DNA of 64,000 bases from Pseudonocardia ammonioxydans (GTDB lineage: Bacteria > Actinomycetota > Actinomycetes > Mycobacteriales > Pseudonocardiaceae): the NCBI RefSeq assembly GCF_900115005.1, contig NZ_FOUY01000017.1, forward strand, positions 62,001 to 126,000, written 5' to 3'. A model generated the notes under the pieces. It was not told the origin of the DNA, did no database searches, and saw only the letters and a program-made list of their open reading frames with translations. Of the stretch, positions 16,219 to 27,563 are shown in pieces; the first letter of the stretch is position 1, and each line of letters starts with the position of its first letter. The position numbers and the translations under genes were made by a program.

Positions 16219-17315
16219 CGAGAGAAGACATCCCGCGCGGCCCGCTGCACGGGATCCGGGTCGTCGAGTTCGCCGGCCTGGGCCCCGGTCCGTTCGCCGC
16301 GATGCTCCTCGCCGACGCCGGCGCCGACGTGATCCGGGTCGACCGGCCGGCCGGTCCGGTGGACGGCGGGGCGCTCACCCGCGGCCGCCCGTGGATCGGC
16401 CTGGACCTCAAGACCGACACCGGGCACCGGACCGCCACGGAACTGGTCCGCAACGCCGACGTGCTGATCGAAGGCTTCCGGCCGGGAGTGATGGAACGGC
16501 TCGGTCTCGGCCCCGACGAGTGCCTGGCCGCGAACCCGCGCCTGGTCTACGGGCGGATGACCGGATGGGGCCAGGACGGTCCGCGGGCGCGGGAGGCCGG
16601 CCACGACATCAACTACCTGGCAGTGACCGGCGCGCTGCGCTCCATCGCCCGTCGCGGTGAGGCGCCGGTCCCGCCGCTCAACCTCGTCGGTGACTACGGC
16701 GGCGGTGGGATGCTGCTCGCCTTCGGTATCACCACCGCGCTGCTCGAACGCGGTGACGGCGGGCGTGGACAGGTCGTCGACGCCGCCATGACCGACGGGG
16801 TCAGCCTGCTCATGACCGGGATCTGGAGCCGCGCCGCACAGGGCCGCTGGTCCGGCGAGCCGGGCACCAACGACATCGACTCCGGCGCCCCGTTCTACGA
16901 CGTCTACCCGACCGCCGACGACGAGTACATGGCGGTCGGCGCGATCGAACCCCAGTTCTGGGCCCGGTTGCTCGACGGTCTCGATCTCGACCCGGCCGAG
17001 CTGCCCGACCAGTGGGACCGGGAGCGCTGGCCCGAACTGAAGAAGCACGTCGCGGCGGTCTTCGCACGCCGCACCCGCGCCGAGTGGACCGCCGTGTTCG
17101 CCGACCGCGACGCCTGCGTCACGCCCGTGCTGAGCATGGCCGAGGCGCCCGACGACCCCCAGATCGCCGCCCGTGGCACGCTCCGACCGGGCCCGGGGGG
17201 CCCGCAGCCGGCGCCCGCCCCCCGCCTCGACCGGACGCCGCTACGGATGGAGTCCCCGTCCAGCACCGCCGAGGTCCTCGACAGGTGGGCCGTCAGCACC
17301 GGGGCGACCCGATGA
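16215..17315 (+). CDS. CaiB/BaiF family III protein, alpha-methylacyl-CoA racemase-like
   Basis: A 366-residue family III CoA-transferase-fold protein. H130 in AGHDINYLAVTGAL and D160 in NLVGDYGGGG match the catalytic His/Asp pair of alpha-methylacyl-CoA racemases (MCR/AMACR), rather than the single Asp of true CoA-transferases. It would invert the C2 stereocentre of a 2-methyl-branched acyl-CoA so that stereospecific beta-oxidation can proceed. The GTG at 16215 overlaps the SDR stop. A CoA-transferase role, as for BbsEF in the bbs operon, is the alternative; the residues favour the racemase. Confidence 0.85.
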   Translation: MTREDIPRGPLHGIRVVEFAGLGPGPFAAMLLADAGADVIRVDRPAGPVDGGALTRGRPWIGLDLKTDTGHRTATELVRNADVLIEGFRPGVMERLGLGPDECLAANPRLVYGRMTGWGQDGPRAREAGHDINYLAVTGALRSIARRGEAPVPPLNLVGDYGGGGMLLAFGITTALLERGDGGRGQVVDAAMTDGVSLLMTGIWSRAAQGRWSGEPGTNDIDSGAPFYDVYPTADDEYMAVGAIEPQFWARLLDGLDLDPAELPDQWDRERWPELKKHVAAVFARRTRAEWTAVFADRDACVTPVLSMAEAPDDPQIAARGTLRPGPGGPQPAPAPRLDRTPLRMESPSSTAEVLDRWAVSTGATR

Positions 17316-17389
17316 CCGCGGTGAGCCGGTCCCGACCGGCAGGACTGATAGATTATTCAGGTCCCGAAGGTCGACGGCGAGGAGAGACC

Positions 17390-18064
17390 ATGGCCGGGCG
17401 GTCGACCGCGGGACCTCGGGTACAGCGCCGTTCGATGGCGGTGGAGGTCGCCGAGCACATCCGGTCGATGATCTTCGACGGCCGGCTCTCCGCCGAGCAG
17501 CGCGTCCCGCAGGACGCGATCGCGGCCGAGCTGGGGGTCAGCCGCCTACCCGTCCGCGAAGCGCTGATCACACTCGAGACCGACGGACTGGTCGCCTCCG
17601 AACCGCACCGCGGGACCTTCGTCGTCCCCATCCGGTCCGAGGACATCGAGGACCACTACCGGCTCTACGGGATGGCACAGGGCCTCGCCGCGGCCGGTGC
17701 TGCACGGCGGATCACCGAACCGGTCCTGACCAGGCTCGACGAGCTCCACCGGAGGATGTCCGGCACCGACGACCCGGATCTCGTGCACGACCTGAACTGG
17801 GAGTTCCACTCCCTGATCAACCACACCGGGGCGAGCAGACGGACGCTCTCGGTGCTGCGCCAGCTCTCGCACAACCTCCCGCGCGAGGTCTACGGCATCC
17901 CGCAGGCCGCGAGCCCGGCCGCGACGCGGCAGCACGCGGCGATCATCGAGGCGCTGCGGGCCGGCGACGGCACCGCGGCCGACCACCTCAACCAGGAACA
18001 CGTGCGCGCCGAGGGCGACGAGGTCGTCGCCGTCCTCAAACGCAACGGGATCCTGTCGAACTGA
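17390..18064 (+). CDS. GntR family transcriptional regulator, FadR subfamily (FCD domain)
   Basis: A 224-residue regulator. The N-terminal winged helix contains VPQDAIAAELGVSRLPVREALITLETDGLV and the C-terminal all-helical FCD domain has ligand/metal-type residues DLNWEFHSLI, RQLSHN and QHAAIIEAL. The ATG at 17390 follows GAGGAG at good spacing; an in-frame ATG at 17312 overlaps the racemase stop (ATGA) and would add 26 residues. It probably senses a pathway acyl-CoA or acid and represses both arms through the TTTG-N3-CAAA-like sites. An AT-rich stretch (17344-17360, CTGA...TCAG ends) between the two possible starts may be its own promoter. Confidence 0.88.
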   Translation: MAGRSTAGPRVQRRSMAVEVAEHIRSMIFDGRLSAEQRVPQDAIAAELGVSRLPVREALITLETDGLVASEPHRGTFVVPIRSEDIEDHYRLYGMAQGLAAAGAARRITEPVLTRLDELHRRMSGTDDPDLVHDLNWEFHSLINHTGASRRTLSVLRQLSHNLPREVYGIPQAASPAATRQHAAIIEALRAGDGTAADHLNQEHVRAEGDEVVAVLKRNGILSN

Positions 18065-18097
18065 TCGCCCGCCGAGCCGCCGACGCGACTCCGCAGA

Positions 18098-18108
18098 CTT
18101 GATCAAAG
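18098..18108. promoter_or_regulatory. Candidate GntR operator before the acyl-CoA ligase gene
   Basis: CTTGATCAAAG, a near-palindrome related to the TTTG-N3-CAAA sites at 13201 and 13329. The overlapping string ATCAAAGATCAG is shared with the right-hand site. It ends 7 bases before the ligase ATG, where no Shine-Dalgarno sequence is visible. Confidence 0.5.
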
Positions 18109-18115
18109 ATCAGAA

Positions 18116-19660
18116 ATGGACCATCCGATGCCGTATGTGCCGACCACGCTGCCCGAGGTCGTCGACCTGCGCGCCGCCACCGACCCGGACAGCGAGGCCG
18201 TCGTGGCACCCGAGGGCCGGCTGACCTGGGCCGAGCTCGCCGACCGGGTACGCACCCTCGCGGACAGCCTGACCGGGGGCGGGGTGGCGCCCGGGGACCG
18301 GATCGGGGTGCTCCTCCCGAACGGCCTGCGCTGGATCGTCTCCGCGCTCGCCGTGCAGCACGCGGGAGCGACCGTCGTCCCGATCAACACGTGGTACCGC
18401 TCGGCGGAGATCGCCCACGTGCTCGACGAGGCCGGTGTCGCCCTGGTGGTGACCGACGAGTCGGTGTTCGGCCGCGACGCCCTTGCCGAGCTCGCCGCCG
18501 CCGGGCGGCCGAGCACGCTGGTCTGGCGGACCGACGAGCCGCTGCCCGCGACCGGCCCGTCGGGCACGGTCCCGTCGACCGCGCCCGGCGCCCGTCCCGA
18601 CGGCCTGGCCTACGTGCTGTTCACCAGCGGGTCGACGTCCCGGCCGAAGCCCGTGCCGCTGCGCCACGACCGGCTGCTGCGCAACGCGACCGAGATCGGG
18701 CGCCGCCAGCACCTGGTGGCCGGGGACCGGCTGTGGATCTCCGCCCCGTTCTTCTTCGGCTACGGCTGCTCGAACGCGCTGCCGGTGGCCCTCGTCCACG
18801 GCGTCACCCTGTGCGTCGAGGAGCGGCCCGCCGGGGACACCTCTCTGGAGTTCATCGAGCGGGAACGCTGCACCGTCTACTACGGGTTCGGGCCGACCAC
18901 CCGGAACCTGCTGGCCGCTCCCGGGTTCGGCCGGTACGATCTTTCGACGCTGCGGACCGGCACGACCGGGTTCACCCGCGAGGACCGGCGCCTGGTCCTC
19001 ACCGAGCTCGGGGTCGGCGGGATCTGCAGCGTCTACGGGCTCACCGAGGCCTACGGCCACTCGACCATGACCGAGGCGGGCGACCCGCCCGAGACCGTCC
19101 TGGGGACCGCGGGCCGGGTGCTCGATTCCCAGGAGATCCGGATCGTCGACGACGAGAGCCGGGTCGTGCCCACCGGGGACTCCGGGGAGATCGAGCTGCG
19201 CGGCTGCGTGATCGACGGCTATCTCGGCGACCCGGCGCTCGGCGAGGGCGCCTTCCGCGCGGGCGGCTGGCTGCGCACGGGGGACCTCGGGACCCTCGAC
19301 GAGGACGGGCGCCTGAATGTCGTCGGCCGGCGCAAGGAGATGCTGAAGGTCAAGGGGATCAACATCGCACCCGTCGAGGTCGAGGAGCTGCTCTGCAGCC
19401 ACCCCGGCGTCGACCAGGCCTTCGTGGTCGGGATCGAGGACGACCTCGGGAGCGAGCAGATGGTCGCGGCCGTGATCCCCCGCGGCGCACCGCCCGCCGA
19501 TCTCGCGGCCCGGCTCGACGTCCACGTCCGGGAGCGCGCGGCGAGCTACAAGGTCCCGGCCCGTATCGAGGTCGTCGATCAGGCCGACATCCCACTCACC
19601 GACACCGGCAAGTTCAGCAAGCGACTCCTGCGCGACCAGCTCTCCGGAGGTACCCCGTGA
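18116..19660 (+). CDS. AMP-dependent acyl-CoA synthetase/ligase
   Basis: A 514-residue adenylate-forming enzyme that activates a carboxylate with ATP and CoA. Visible motifs are the phosphate loop FTSGSTSRPKPV (169-180), YGLTE (307-311), RTGDLG (387-392), the hinge GRRKEMLKVKG and the catalytic lysine K499 in TGKFSK. It is closest in style to benzoate/long-chain/cyclohexane-carboxylate ligases, so the acid cannot be named. It probably gives the acyl-CoA that enters the racemase/SDR/thiolase steps. Start codons at 18116 and 18128 are both possible; neither has a clear ribosome binding site. Confidence 0.9.
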   Translation: MDHPMPYVPTTLPEVVDLRAATDPDSEAVVAPEGRLTWAELADRVRTLADSLTGGGVAPGDRIGVLLPNGLRWIVSALAVQHAGATVVPINTWYRSAEIAHVLDEAGVALVVTDESVFGRDALAELAAAGRPSTLVWRTDEPLPATGPSGTVPSTAPGARPDGLAYVLFTSGSTSRPKPVPLRHDRLLRNATEIGRRQHLVAGDRLWISAPFFFGYGCSNALPVALVHGVTLCVEERPAGDTSLEFIERERCTVYYGFGPTTRNLLAAPGFGRYDLSTLRTGTTGFTREDRRLVLTELGVGGICSVYGLTEAYGHSTMTEAGDPPETVLGTAGRVLDSQEIRIVDDESRVVPTGDSGEIELRGCVIDGYLGDPALGEGAFRAGGWLRTGDLGTLDEDGRLNVVGRRKEMLKVKGINIAPVEVEELLCSHPGVDQAFVVGIEDDLGSEQMVAAVIPRGAPPADLAARLDVHVRERAASYKVPARIEVVDQADIPLTDTGKFSKRLLRDQLSGGTP

Positions 19661-20499
19661 CCGTCACGACCCTGGCCGCCGGGATCGGCTTCACCGAGGG
19701 ACCATTGTGGACCTCCGACGGGCGGCTCCTCGTCGTCGCGCTCTCCCGGGGCACCGTCGTGGAGGTCGGGCTCGCCGACGGCGTCCGGTCGCATGTCGAC
19801 GTCGGCGGAGGACCCAACGGGCTCGCCGAGGACGATCGCGGCGCCGTCTGGGTCGCCCAGAACGGGGGCGCGCTCCGGCCGAGCACCTCGGAGCGTCCGG
19901 CCGAGCCGGGGCTCCAGCGCCTCGGCGGGGGCGGCGTGCGGGACGTGATGGTGCCGGGCGCGCAGGCCCCGAACGACCTCGTGCTCGGGCCGGACGGCCG
20001 GATCTGGTTCACCGACCCCGGGCCGCCGGGGGCGACCGCGCACGGCCGGGTCTGCGCGCTGGACCGGGCGACGGGCGCCGTCGAGGTCGTCCTGGACGAC
20101 GTCGACTTCCCCAACGGACTCGCCTTCGCCGACGACGAGCTGTACCTGGCCCACACCTCCCTGGGTGTGATCAGCCGCCACCACTGGGACGGGAGCCTGC
20201 TGACGCAGGCCGGGGACCCGCTGGTTCTCCCCGAGGGTGGGCCGGACGGCCTGGCCCTCGACGTCGAGGGGCGGGTGTACGCCGCGGCGCCCGAGGCGGA
20301 CGCGATCGTCGTGTTCACCCCGGACGGCGCCGTCGAGGAGACGATCGGCTTCGCCGAGCCCGCGTTCCCGACGAACCTCTGCTTCGCCGGCCCGGACCTC
20401 GACGTCCTGGTCGTCACCGCGGTGAAGGGCGGCCGGGTGCTCGCCTGCGAGCGGGAGTGGGCCGCGCCGGGCCGCCCGCTGACCGGCTGCCGGACGTGA
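19657..20499 (+). CDS. SMP-30/gluconolactonase-family lactonase
   Basis: A 280-residue six-bladed beta-propeller hydrolase. Recognised by TEGPLWTSDGRLLV near the start (first metal-ligand Glu), GGGPNGLAED, QAPNDLVLGPDGRIWFTDP (Asn/Asp metal ligands) and GGPDGLALD. Members open aldono-lactones, other lactones or enol-lactones with a divalent metal. The GTG start overlaps the ligase stop (GTGA) and follows CGGAGG. It ends the rightward operon. With the MBL lactonase on the other arm, it is the second lactone-opening enzyme candidate in the island. Confidence 0.85.
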   Translation: MTVTTLAAGIGFTEGPLWTSDGRLLVVALSRGTVVEVGLADGVRSHVDVGGGPNGLAEDDRGAVWVAQNGGALRPSTSERPAEPGLQRLGGGGVRDVMVPGAQAPNDLVLGPDGRIWFTDPGPPGATAHGRVCALDRATGAVEVVLDDVDFPNGLAFADDELYLAHTSLGVISRHHWDGSLLTQAGDPLVLPEGGPDGLALDVEGRVYAAAPEADAIVVFTPDGAVEETIGFAEPAFPTNLCFAGPDLDVLVVTAVKGGRVLACEREWAAPGRPLTGCRT

Positions 20500-20568
20500 C
20501 GGACCGGTCGCGGGTCCACACGAGCAGTCGCCACCGGGCCGGCGTCGTCTCGGGGTGATCTCGCGGGA

Positions 20569-21519
20569 TCACGCAGTGTGGCCGGTGGAGGTCTCGGTGC
20601 CGTCGGCCCCGACCAGGGCCTGGGCAGCGACCGTGTTGTGGAAGCCGGCGGAGCCGTCGGTTGCGATCCACGCGGCGCACACGACCAGGATCCGCGACAG
20701 CACGAACAGGAAGAACAGCGTCGCGAGCACGGCGCCGAACACGGCCCCGCCCGCGGTGTCCGACACGGCGCCGACGGTCAGCGCCGTGCCGATCTTGAGC
20801 AGCTCCAGGGCCGCCGCCCCGGCTGCGGCGGGCACCACCACCCGCCGCACGGGCACCGGTACCCGGGGCAGCCGGGCGAGCACGAAGCAGAGCACGGCCC
20901 AGTCCAGGGCCAGCACGACCGCGGACCCGACGACCCGCAGCACGATCAGGCCGCCGACGGCGTCCCGCAGCCCCAGCAGCTCCAGTGTGACGCCGGCGAG
21001 GCCGGTCACCACGGCGGTGACCGCCAGCGACCCGAGCACGGCGGTCCCCAGGATCCCGAGTGCACCCAGGTCCCACAGGAACCGGCGCGGGGAAGTCATC
21101 TTCTCCGGCGGCAGCAGGTACTGCGCGGACAGCGCTTCCCGCAGGTAGGCGGTCCAGGTCGCGCCCGCCCACAGCGCCCCGACGGCGCCGATGCCGACCA
21201 GCGAACCGCCCCGCGCGACGACCGTGTCGAGCACCGGGGTGACGGCCGCCAGCATCCCGGGCGGCATCAGCGCCCCGACCGCGACGGCCAGGTCCTGCCC
21301 GGACGGTGAGCGCCAGAACAGCAGCAGGCCGAGCACGGCGAACACCACCATCAGCAACGGCACCGAGGCGATCACCGTGTAGAACGCGACCGCGGCGGAC
21401 AGGTGGTTGCCGCGCGTCAGGCGGTAGCGCTCGGCGGCGCTCCGGACCCGGGCCAGGCGCGGGTGCTCCGCGGGCAGCGCGCGGAGACGCTCCACCCGGT
21501 CCCGGATCTCCTCACGCAT
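20569..21519 (-). CDS. YihY/BrkB family inner-membrane protein
   Basis: A 316-residue membrane protein with about six hydrophobic helices. The N-terminal RYRLTRGNHLSAAVAFYTVIASVPLLMVVFA block and the central ALWAGATWTAYLREALSAQY motif identify the YihY/virulence-factor BrkB family, formerly mislabelled ribonuclease BN. Its role is unresolved; transport or envelope functions have been proposed. Several Met codons lie near the start; ATG 21519 is chosen because GGAAGG sits 9 bases upstream. It converges on the lactonase gene and diverges from the AI-2E family gene. Confidence 0.85.
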   Translation of the reverse strand: MREEIRDRVERLRALPAEHPRLARVRSAAERYRLTRGNHLSAAVAFYTVIASVPLLMVVFAVLGLLLFWRSPSGQDLAVAVGALMPPGMLAAVTPVLDTVVARGGSLVGIGAVGALWAGATWTAYLREALSAQYLLPPEKMTSPRRFLWDLGALGILGTAVLGSLAVTAVVTGLAGVTLELLGLRDAVGGLIVLRVVGSAVVLALDWAVLCFVLARLPRVPVPVRRVVVPAAAGAAALELLKIGTALTVGAVSDTAGGAVFGAVLATLFFLFVLSRILVVCAAWIATDGSAGFHNTVAAQALVGADGTETSTGHTA

Positions 21520-21652
21520 CCGGACCATCCTTCCGTACGGCGGCCCGGTGTGCCCGGGCCTGGTTCCCGCTCGAGGAGCCTGCACGTCCCGGCCGGGGCG
21601 GCACTGCGGCTCGGGCTCGCGGCATCGCGCGGGCCACCGGCGCGGCGGGCGC

Positions 21653-21658
21653 TAATCT
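21653..21658 (+). promoter_or_regulatory. -10 hexamer of the AI-2E family gene
   Basis: TAATCT, 5 bases before the ATG at 21664 and with no Shine-Dalgarno sequence between, so the transcript is probably leaderless or nearly so. Confidence 0.4.
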
Positions 21659-21663
21659 GCCCC

Positions 21664-22905
21664 ATGCCGCACAGCGCAGCCGGTCACGGGCCGGCCCTCC
21701 CCCGCGCCACCGTCCTGCTCCTCGGTACGGCCGCCGCGGTCGTCACCTCGGCCGGGTTGTACGCGGCGGCCTGGCTCGTCGGGCCGGTGTTCCTCGCACT
21801 GACGATCGTGATCGTGGTGCACCCGCTGCACGGGTGGCTGCGCCGCTCCGGCGTCCCGGGATGGCTCGCGACCACCCTGCTCCTGCTCGCGATCTACGGC
21901 CTGCTGCTGGCACTGTCGGCGGTGCTGGTGGTGTCGGGCGCCCGGCTGGTCACCGTGCTGCCCGCCTACGCCGCCGAGTCGAACCACCTGCTCGCCGCGG
22001 TCGCCGCGCGCGCCGCCGAGTTCGGGGTGGGTGCCGAGCAGGTGCGCGCGCTCGCGGCCTCGTTCGATGCCGGCCGGCTCACGGCGCTCGCTGCCGGGCT
22101 GCTGCTGCAGGTCGCCGGCCTCGCCGGGAACCTGATCCTGCTGTTCTCGCTGCTGCTGTTCCTCGGCCTCGAGTCGACCGCGGCACCGGCCCGGCTCGAC
22201 GCGATCGCCGGGACCCGGCCCGAGGTCGCCGCCGCGCTGCGCCGGTTCGCGCACGGCACCCGCCGGTTCCTGGTCGTCACCACGGTGATCGGGCTGATCA
22301 CCGGGGTGGTCGACGCCGTCGTGCTGTCCGCCCTCGGGGTCCCGCTGGCCGTGCTGTGGGGACTGCTGGTGTTCATCACCAACTACATCCCCTACATCGG
22401 ATTTTGGATCGGGTTCGTGCCACCGGTGCTGCTGGCCCTGCTGGCCGGCGGCCCCGGGCAGGCCCTGGCCGTGGCCGTGGTGTTCGTCGTCGTCAACTTC
22501 GTGCTGACCTCGCTGGTGCAGCCGAAGTTCGTCGGGAACGCGGTGGGGCTGTCGGTGTCGGTGACGATCGTCGCGCTGGTCTTCTGGGCCTGGCTGCTCG
22601 GCGCGCTCGGGGCGGTACTGGCGGTGCCGCTGACGTTGCTGGTCAAGCAGCTGCTGGTGGACGCCGACCCCCGCTCGCACTGGCTGAACGCGCTGCTGGG
22701 CTCCACCGTGCCCGCCCCCGCGGGCGCCGTGGCCGCCACCGGCGGGACCTTCGACCCGGTTCGCGACGAGGGCGGAGCGGGATCATCCGGGCCGACGACG
22801 TCCGGCCCGGCCGGGGTCCCCGCGGTGCCCGCAGCCGTGTCCGGGACGCAGGCCGACGAGGACGATCCTGTGAGGACGGAGACGGACCATGGTCGACACG
22901 AGTGA
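21664..22905 (+). CDS. AI-2E family transporter (PerM/YdiK-like)
   Basis: A 413-residue membrane protein with about eight helices. The family's conserved second half is clear: TTVIGLITGVVDAVVLSALGVP, WGLLVFITNYIPYIGFWIG and NFVLTSLVQPKFVGNAVGLS. The family contains the AI-2 exporter TqsA and Na+/H+ antiporters, so the cargo is uncertain. The last 70 residues form a hydrophilic, Gly/Pro/Ala-rich tail. The ATG at 21664 is preceded by TAATCT; upstream frame extension is not supported. It overlaps the HdeD-like gene by 17 bases and is likely co-transcribed with it. Confidence 0.85.
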   Translation: MPHSAAGHGPALPRATVLLLGTAAAVVTSAGLYAAAWLVGPVFLALTIVIVVHPLHGWLRRSGVPGWLATTLLLLAIYGLLLALSAVLVVSGARLVTVLPAYAAESNHLLAAVAARAAEFGVGAEQVRALAASFDAGRLTALAAGLLLQVAGLAGNLILLFSLLLFLGLESTAAPARLDAIAGTRPEVAAALRRFAHGTRRFLVVTTVIGLITGVVDAVVLSALGVPLAVLWGLLVFITNYIPYIGFWIGFVPPVLLALLAGGPGQALAVAVVFVVVNFVLTSLVQPKFVGNAVGLSVSVTIVALVFWAWLLGALGAVLAVPLTLLVKQLLVDADPRSHWLNALLGSTVPAPAGAVAATGGTFDPVRDEGGAGSSGPTTSGPAGVPAVPAAVSGTQADEDDPVRTETDHGRHE

Positions 22906-23476
22906 CGGACCGGGCGCGGCGACCCCGGCCGCGGACGGTGCCGTGTCCCGGCGGGTCCGCGGACTGGTCGTGCTGCGCGGGGTGCTGGTCCTGGTGTTCG
23001 GGCTCGCGATCCTGCTGACCCCGGGCCTGGCGCTGCTGGCGTTGATCTACGTGTTCGCGGCCTACGCGCTGGTCGACGGCGTCGCCGCGATCGTGCTCGG
23101 TGTCCGGCACCGGGCGGAGCAGCCCGGCTGGGGCTGGGCGGTCGCCCAGGGTGTCGTCTCGGTCCTTGCCGGTCTGGTCGCGATCGTGCTGCCCGGGTCG
23201 GCCGCACTGGCGATCCTGTTCGTGATCGCGTTCTGGGCCATCCTGGCCGGGGTGGTCACCGCGGTCTCGGCGAACGAGGTGCGCAAGCACGACGGCCCGT
23301 GGGGCTGGGTCGCCGTCCGCGCGGCGATCAGCGTGCTGTTCGGTGTGCTGCTGCTGGTGTGGCCGGCATCCGGGATCCTCGCGATGCTGTGGCTGGTCGG
23401 CGCGTTCGCGATCGTCGCCGGGGTCCTGCTGATCGCGCAGGCGTTCCGGTCGCCGACCCAACCCGCGGTCGGCTGA
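22889..23476 (+). CDS. HdeD family membrane protein (DUF308)
   Basis: A 195-residue protein with six short hydrophobic helices in three repeats of the type LRGVLVLVFGLAILLTPGLALL, characteristic of HdeD/DUF308. In Escherichia coli HdeD is linked to acid resistance at high cell density; the actinobacterial proteins are uncharacterised. Its start lies inside the end of the AI-2E gene, suggesting translational coupling. It converges on aroB with a 48-base gap. Confidence 0.85.
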   Translation: MVDTSDGPGAATPAADGAVSRRVRGLVVLRGVLVLVFGLAILLTPGLALLALIYVFAAYALVDGVAAIVLGVRHRAEQPGWGWAVAQGVVSVLAGLVAIVLPGSAALAILFVIAFWAILAGVVTAVSANEVRKHDGPWGWVAVRAAISVLFGVLLLVWPASGILAMLWLVGAFAIVAGVLLIAQAFRSPTQPAVG

Positions 23477-23524
23477 GCGGAGCTTGCGGAGCGAACATCG
23501 GCACCGAGCTGAGCGGGCCGGCGC

Positions 23525-26633
<3,109 letters not shown>

Positions 26634-26703
26634 CCTCTCACCCGGGGTTGCGGCGCCCGGACCAGCCCGAGCGCGGGGTCCGTGAGCGGGATCGGCGCGC
26701 GGC

Positions 26704-27453
26704 TCATCCGGTCGCTCCGGCCGTGACCACCACGAGGGCCGAGCCGAGCAGGACCGGCCCGTGCGGGAGGCCGCTCCCCCACCGCGCCCGGCCGGCGAGC
26801 AGCGCGCCCGCCGCCACCACCGCCGAGAGCACGGCGGCGAGGACGGCGGCGACGGGCAGCCCCGCCCAGGCCCCACCGGTCACGGCGGCCCCGACCGGGG
26901 CGGCGAGCTTGACGTCCCCGGCCCCCATGGCGACGGGTGAGACGAGGTGCACGGCGGCGTAGACGCCGGCGAGCAGGACCGCCCCGGCGACTCCGCGCAG
27001 CACCGCCGCGGGGCCCGCCGGGACGAGCGCGGCCAGGACCACCGGGAGCGCGGGCAGCGTCAGCGCGTCCGGCAGCCGGCGGCGCAGCAGGTCGGTGGCC
27101 GCGCCGGCCACCCCGAGCCAGCACAGGACCGCCAGCAGCGGCACCCACCGCGCGGCGAGCACGCCGAGCACCGCCCACAGCACCGCCAGTCCGGCCTCGC
27201 ACCACGGTGGGTCGACCGCGACGCCGCGGCGCAACCGGGCGAGCCACCGGCGGGTCAGCGCGCCCGCGAGCCCGCCCGCGGCACCGGCGAGCAGGACGGT
27301 GACCAGAGCGGCGGTCGGCACGGTCACGGCAGGCAGGGTCACGGCAGGCAGCAGGGGCACCGCCGGCAGGGGTGCGGCGAGCGCGGTGCCGGCGGGCAGA
27401 GAGATGGCTGCGAGCAGGGCGGGCGCGGCGAACGGGGCGGGCAGCGGGTCCAT
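26704..27453 (-). CDS. Prepilin peptidase (A24 family)
   Basis: A 249-residue membrane aspartyl protease that cleaves type IV prepilin or Flp/Tad pilin leaders. Both catalytic aspartates are visible: [13 protein letters not shown] and [12 protein letters not shown]. About seven hydrophobic helices are present. The N-terminal cytoplasmic zinc/methylase domain of classical PilD is missing, as in other actinobacterial A24 proteins. The first 50 residues are an unusual Ala/Pro/Leu-rich stretch, so a later start is possible. The position next to aroC is conserved with mycobacteria (Rv2551c). Confidence 0.85.
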   Translation of the reverse strand: MDPLPAPFAAPALLAAISLPAGTALAAPLPAVPLLPAVTLPAVTVPTAALVTVLLAGAAGGLAGALTRRWLARLRRGVAVDPPWCEAGLAVLWAVLGVLAARWVPLLAVLCWLGVAGAATDLLRRRLPDALTLPALPVVLAALVPAGPAAVLRGVAGAVLLAGVYAAVHLVSPVAMGAGDVKLAAPVGAAVTGGAWAGLPVAAVLAAVLSAVVAAGALLAGRARWGSGLPHGPVLLGSALVVVTAGATG

Positions 27454-27563
27454 GCCTCGAGCCTGCCGCGGTCCGGCCCGTCTGCACCCACGACTTCGCA
27501 GCCTGTGGACAACTCGGCAGGGGCCCCGGCACGACCGGGGTGACCCGGGGCAGGATGGACCGC

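Noticed and set aside
16215..17315. Family III protein as a succinyl-CoA:benzylsuccinate-type CoA-transferase
   Set aside because: His130 and Asp160 occur in alpha-methylacyl-CoA racemase contexts (AGHDINYL, NLVGDYGGGG), so racemase is the better call although the gene order is bbs-like.
20555..20572. GTGATC-N6-GATCAC hairpin between the SMP-30 gene and the BrkB gene
   Set aside because: Only a 6-bp stem overlapping a stop codon; too weak to call a terminator with confidence.
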